This document shows positions 7,700 through 10,101 of a stretch of DNA of 10,101 nucleotides, in pieces. The stretch's first letter is position 1, and the number at the start of each line of letters is the position of its first letter. Below the pieces are notes generated by a model. It did not search any database. It saw only the letters and a program-made list of their open reading frames with translations, and was not told the origin of the DNA. The stretch lies in contig CALMWI010000311.1 of assembly GCA_937873545.1 (NCBI GenBank), forward strand, positions 1-10,101, in the 5' to 3' direction. The translations under genes and the position numbers were made by a program. Source of the DNA: an uncultured bacterium (GTDB lineage Bacteria > UBA4055).

Positions 7700-9133
7700 C
7701 TACTTTTTATCCTGGAAAATTAAACTTACAACAGGATTGACAAAGAGTGAAACCAGCATTCCTATTGTTCCGGCTTCAGGAGATGACATTCCGGAGAAAT
7801 ATAATATAAGTGTCACGGTCAGACCGCTGAACATTGATGCGTATGCTCCGTATTTATTTGCTTTCTCCCAGAGTATTCCCCATACGAATGGCCCGAAGAA
7901 GGCGGATCCGATGGCTCCCCATGATATTCCCATTATCTCTACTATCGTGTCAACTTTAAACAAAGCCAGAAGCACTGAAAGAATAACAAAGAATATGCTT
8001 CCCATTCTTGTAATCAAAGTCAGTTTTTTGTCGGAAACATTTTTGTTGATATATCCGGCATAAAAATCTTTCGATAGGGTTGAACTTGAGATCAAAACAA
8101 GCGCAGCTAACGTAGACATCGATGCCGATAAAAGCAGAATCAGAATTACAATAAAAAACGAATCCGGGATTATCGACATTAGAAGCTCCGGCATGAGCTT
8201 GTCAAAGATCGGTTTTCCATTCTCGAATGCCACGGGAGTATTTTCCATATTGATAAAAACTCTGCCTGTAGATCCGACATAATAAGCTACACATCCAATT
8301 AGAAGAGCAAAAACGGTTGAAGCTATCATACCGAATTTTACTGCACTTTCACTTTTTATCGCTATAAATTTCTGAACGAGCTGCGGCATAGCGAAGGGCG
8401 CAACGCTGGTTAAAAAGATTAGAGAAAACAGCGGCCAAAACCCCGGAGGTCCTATCGCGGAAGTCAGTTTTGGTTCGATCTGAGACAATTTATCCGTAAT
8501 ATTCCCGATCCCGTCTCCGGCGGATATCGTAAATGATATAAGGATGATCACGCCCACTACCATAAGAATTCCGAAGAATGTATCCAGTGAAGCCATTGTT
8601 TTATACCCGCCGAGAGAAATATAAATAGCGGTAAATAAGCCCATAAATACTACAGCGTGCCAGTACTGAAGTCCCGGCAGCGAAGACTCAAACAGATAAG
8701 ACAGACCCTGAAATACGGCTGCAGAATATGGTATCAGAAAGATAAAAATTACTAAAGCTGAGAACAGCTTAATATGCTTAAGTCCGTACCTGACTTCGAG
8801 AAATTCGCTCAGAGTTGAGATATTGTATTTGACAGCCGCCTGTTTTATCTTCCATCCTAGAAGCCACCATACGCCCATAACACCAATGAGTCCGTTGAAG
8901 ACACCGATCCATACGCCCGAATATCCGAAACCCCAGCCTATTTTACCTGCAAATCCAATGAAAACGACCGCTGAAAAATATGTTGTTCCGTAAGAAAAAG
9001 CGCTCATCCATGCTCCGACCTGTCCGCCGCCCAGAAGATAATCCGAAAAAGATTTGGTTTTTTTCATCCCGATTAGTCCGAACGCAACTATAGTGATAGC
9101 ATATAACGCGAGAACTATTATTTTAACTGCCAT
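7700..9133 (-). CDS. Sodium/solute symporter (SSS family, PutP/SGLT type)
   Basis: Inner-membrane secondary transporter that couples solute uptake to the Na+ gradient. The 477 residues hold about 13 hydrophobic segments. Family landmarks are the TM1-TM2 region with DYLLGGGQVGAWMSAFSYG (31-49), SLGGYKTMASLDTFFGILM (173-191, the SSS signature with GG and D184), and SASMSTLAALVLISSSTLSKDFY (336-358). The last is the TM8 block, whose Ser340-Thr341 pair corresponds to the Na2-site residues of PutP-type carriers. The substrate cannot be told from the sequence; amino acids, sugars, pantothenate and organic acids are all family substrates. A good ribosome-binding site (AAAGGAC, 9145-9139) sits 5 nt before the ATG. 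A sigma-70-like promoter lies just upstream. It is the first gene of a two-gene minus-strand unit with the ThyX-like protein, whose start follows within 3 nt. Confidence 0.93.
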   Translation of the reverse strand: MAVKIIVLALYAITIVAFGLIGMKKTKSFSDYLLGGGQVGAWMSAFSYGTTYFSAVVFIGFAGKIGWGFGYSGVWIGVFNGLIGVMGVWWLLGWKIKQAAVKYNISTLSEFLEVRYGLKHIKLFSALVIFIFLIPYSAAVFQGLSYLFESSLPGLQYWHAVVFMGLFTAIYISLGGYKTMASLDTFFGILMVVGVIILISFTISAGDGIGNITDKLSQIEPKLTSAIGPPGFWPLFSLIFLTSVAPFAMPQLVQKFIAIKSESAVKFGMIASTVFALLIGCVAYYVGSTGRVFINMENTPVAFENGKPIFDKLMPELLMSIIPDSFFIVILILLLSASMSTLAALVLISSSTLSKDFYAGYINKNVSDKKLTLITRMGSIFFVILSVLLALFKVDTIVEIMGISWGAIGSAFFGPFVWGILWEKANKYGAYASMFSGLTVTLILYFSGMSSPEAGTIGMLVSLFVNPVVSLIFQDKK

Positions 9134-9138
9134 AAACT

Positions 9139-9145
9139 GTCCTTT
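9139..9145 (-). promoter_or_regulatory. Ribosome-binding site of the symporter gene
   Basis: AAAGGAC on the minus strand, 5 nt before the ATG at 9133. It is one of the few strong Shine-Dalgarno sequences in the window and fixes the symporter start. Confidence 0.65.
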
Positions 9146-9170
9146 AAGGTTTAATTAAAAAAAGTAAGTG

Positions 9171-9199
9171 AATATAAGTTTTTGAAATATTAAATGCAA
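9171..9199 (-). promoter_or_regulatory. Sigma-70-type promoter of the symporter/thyX-like pair
   Basis: On the minus strand, TTGCAT (9199-9194), exactly 17 bp, then TATATT (9176-9171). Transcription would start near 9164 and give a leader of about 30 nt containing the AAAGGAC ribosome-binding site. It is the best promoter match in the window. Confidence 0.5.
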
Positions 9200-9201
9200 C
9201 T

Positions 9202-9229
9202 TTGAAAACTTATTTTTATTTCATATATT
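9202..9229 (+). promoter_or_regulatory. Possible promoter of the small lipoprotein gene
   Basis: TTGAAA (9202-9207), 16-bp spacer, TATATT (9224-9229). The -10 box ends only 7 nt before the ATG at 9237, so a transcript from here would be leaderless or nearly so, in agreement with the absence of a Shine-Dalgarno. The spacer is AT-rich, so chance matches are possible. Confidence 0.35.
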
Positions 9230-9236
9230 TCCTGCT

Positions 9237-9635
9237 ATGGAAAAACTGATAATAATCTTTATTCTGACCGTCATTATGCTTTCCGCCTGTTCATCAGGAC
9301 AGCGGATAGTCAAACAGGAAAGTTCCGTAAATGAATTTCTGTACATGGAAGAAGTTTACGCTCATGCGAAAAAAAGCTTCAATTCGGGGAACTTTGGTGA
9401 TACTGTTAAGTGGTATGACAGACTTAATGAAGATTATCCTTTAAACCCGTACGCTGCAGAATCTTTATTTATAAAAGGTTATATTTACAAAACATTTTTT
9501 GACGATCTTAAGCAGGCTGAAATTTGTTTTAAGGAACTCATGGTCAAATTTCCGGACTCTGAATTCAGCAATTCAGCACAGTTCGAGCTCGACCATCTTA
9601 ACGAACCGGATTTTATGCCGAATTTTGAAAAATAG
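9237..9635 (+). CDS. Small TPR lipoprotein (BamD/YbgF-like repeats)
   Basis: A short envelope lipoprotein: hydrophobic leader of residues 4-15 and lipobox LSAC, with lipidation expected on C18. The mature part is two or so TPR-like helical hairpins: AHAKKSFNSGNFGDTVKWYDRL (about 42-63) followed by DYP, then SLFIKGYIYKTFFDDLKQAEICF and KFPDSEFSNSAQFEL. The recurring YP/FPDS plus A-x-x-A pattern resembles BamD and YbgF proteins, which act in outer-membrane assembly. At 132 residues it is much shorter than BamD, so it is not called that. No ribosome-binding site precedes the ATG, but the lipobox spacing leaves this as the natural start. The desulfurase gene follows 11 nt later, so the two are probably co-transcribed. 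Exact function unknown. Confidence 0.83.
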   Translation: MEKLIIIFILTVIMLSACSSGQRIVKQESSVNEFLYMEEVYAHAKKSFNSGNFGDTVKWYDRLNEDYPLNPYAAESLFIKGYIYKTFFDDLKQAEICFKELMVKFPDSEFSNSAQFELDHLNEPDFMPNFEK

Positions 9636-9640
9636 AAGGA
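9636..9640 (+). promoter_or_regulatory. Ribosome-binding site of the right-end nifS
   Basis: AAGGA overlaps the end of the lipoprotein gene region, 6 nt before the ATG at 9647, and supports that start. Confidence 0.6.
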
Positions 9641-9646
9641 AATAAT

Positions 9647-10101
9647 ATGAAAAGAATTTATCTTGATAACAGCGCAACGACCAAAGTCGATGACAGAGTA
9701 GCTAAAACAGTTTATGAATATATGACTGAAAAATTCGGAAATGCTTCTTCCGCACATTCATTCGGACAGGAAGCAAAATACGCGCTCGATAATTCCAGAG
9801 AAAAGATCGCTAAAGTTATCAATGCGGGAGTAAATGAAGTATTTTTCACTTCAGGAGGTACAGAAGCTGACAACTGGGCTGTTAAAGGAATTGCGGCATT
9901 ATGTCTTGACCATAATAATCCGGTCCATATTATTACTTCTGCCTATGAACACAGTGCCGTTTATGACATGTTTCTTGACAGTTCCGTTACGCTGATCTTT
10001 CAATACTGTCATTTGTCTGATACCATTTATAATTATGCTATCAAGCCGTATCTGGAAGAATTCGTACACTCCCGCTTTTACGATACCGACTTCCTGTTTC
10101 G
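9647..10101 (+). CDS. nifS: Cysteine desulfurase NifS/IscS, N-terminal part (3' end outside window)
   Basis: N-terminal part of a group I PLP-dependent cysteine desulfurase. MKRIYLDNSATTKVDDRV is the canonical opening. GNASSAHSFGQEA (31-43) and FTSGGTEADNWA (67-78, PLP phosphate-binding loop) follow, then HIITSAYEHSAV (94-105) with the conserved ring-stacking His at 102. From about codon 107-112 the match to the family is lost: the expected stretch rising toward the VDxxG motif is replaced by an unrelated but open tail of about 40 codons. The PLP lysine and catalytic Cys would lie downstream and are not seen. It follows the lipoprotein by 11 nt. Whether the gene is intact, interrupted or damaged by an assembly join cannot be decided here. 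The N-terminal identity is firm. Confidence 0.9.
   Translation, partial: MKRIYLDNSATTKVDDRVAKTVYEYMTEKFGNASSAHSFGQEAKYALDNSREKIAKVINAGVNEVFFTSGGTEADNWAVKGIAALCLDHNNPVHIITSAYEHSAVYDMFLDSSVTLIFQYCHLSDTIYNYAIKPYLEEFVHSRFYDTDFLF
9977..10101 (+). other. Non-NifS tail at the window end, faintly reverse-transcriptase-like
   Basis: In frame with nifS codons 111-151, but not recognisable as desulfurase. LSDTIYNYAIKPYLEEF followed by VHSRFYDTDFLFR (the R needs one base beyond the window) lines up without gaps with the DRVVHHAL...LEPIF...F..DSYACR pattern of diversity-generating-retroelement and related reverse transcriptases. Identity is low and the stretch short, so this is only a lead. The other two plus frames hit stops here, and one minus frame is also open. 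Confidence 0.25.

Noticed and set aside
1..10101. A 10-kb circular plasmid or phage, because nifS parts lie at both ends.
   Set aside because: No replication, partition, mobilisation or phage gene is present, and the content is chromosomal housekeeping; a repeat or assembly cause is more likely.

Overview
The window is a gene-dense, moderately AT-rich bacterial chromosome segment. It has two N-terminal lipobox signals, a cleavable export signal and a zinc-binding lipoprotein. Arginine is often AGA, ribosome-binding sites are sparse and genes overlap tightly. This suggests a diderm bacterium, perhaps from the FCB group or a related candidate phylum. The assignment rests on overall style, not on a marker gene, and is weak.

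Positions 1-4826 (+) form one compact gene string: the C-terminal part of a NifS/IscS cysteine desulfurase, an IscU-type Fe-S scaffold with an extra C-terminal domain, a THUMP-domain RNA methyltransferase (YpsC/RlmL type), and a complete zinc/manganese-type ABC importer in the order binding protein, ATPase, permease (znuA-znuC-znuB). Gaps are 2 nt, -1 nt, 18 nt, -4 nt and -4 nt, so co-transcription and translational coupling are very likely. The desulfurase supplies sulfur to the scaffold. The importer supplies a divalent metal, most likely zinc.

Positions 4914-6239 (+) encode an exported TPR-repeat protein. It converges almost end to end with a minus-strand pair: a sodium/solute symporter (9133-7700) followed 3 nt later by a double-length ThyX-family protein (7696-6242). 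The symporter has a good sigma-70-like promoter in the 103-bp divergent spacer 9134-9236. On the other side of that spacer a small TPR lipoprotein (9237-9635) is followed 11 nt later by the start of a second cysteine desulfurase reading frame, which runs off the window end.

No tRNA, rRNA, CRISPR array, insertion sequence or defence system was recognised. No gene-free stretch exceeds about 103 bp. The oddest points are these. Both window ends lie inside a nifS gene: residues ~1-110 at the right end and the C-terminal half at the left. The right-end nifS loses its family resemblance after about codon 110 and continues into an unrelated open tail that faintly resembles a reverse-transcriptase segment. 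The IscU scaffold carries a MIP18/DUF59-like C-terminal domain without the usual cysteine. The ThyX protein is a tandem of two ThyX-like halves, each with an incomplete signature motif. Most of the window is otherwise ordinary housekeeping and transport content.
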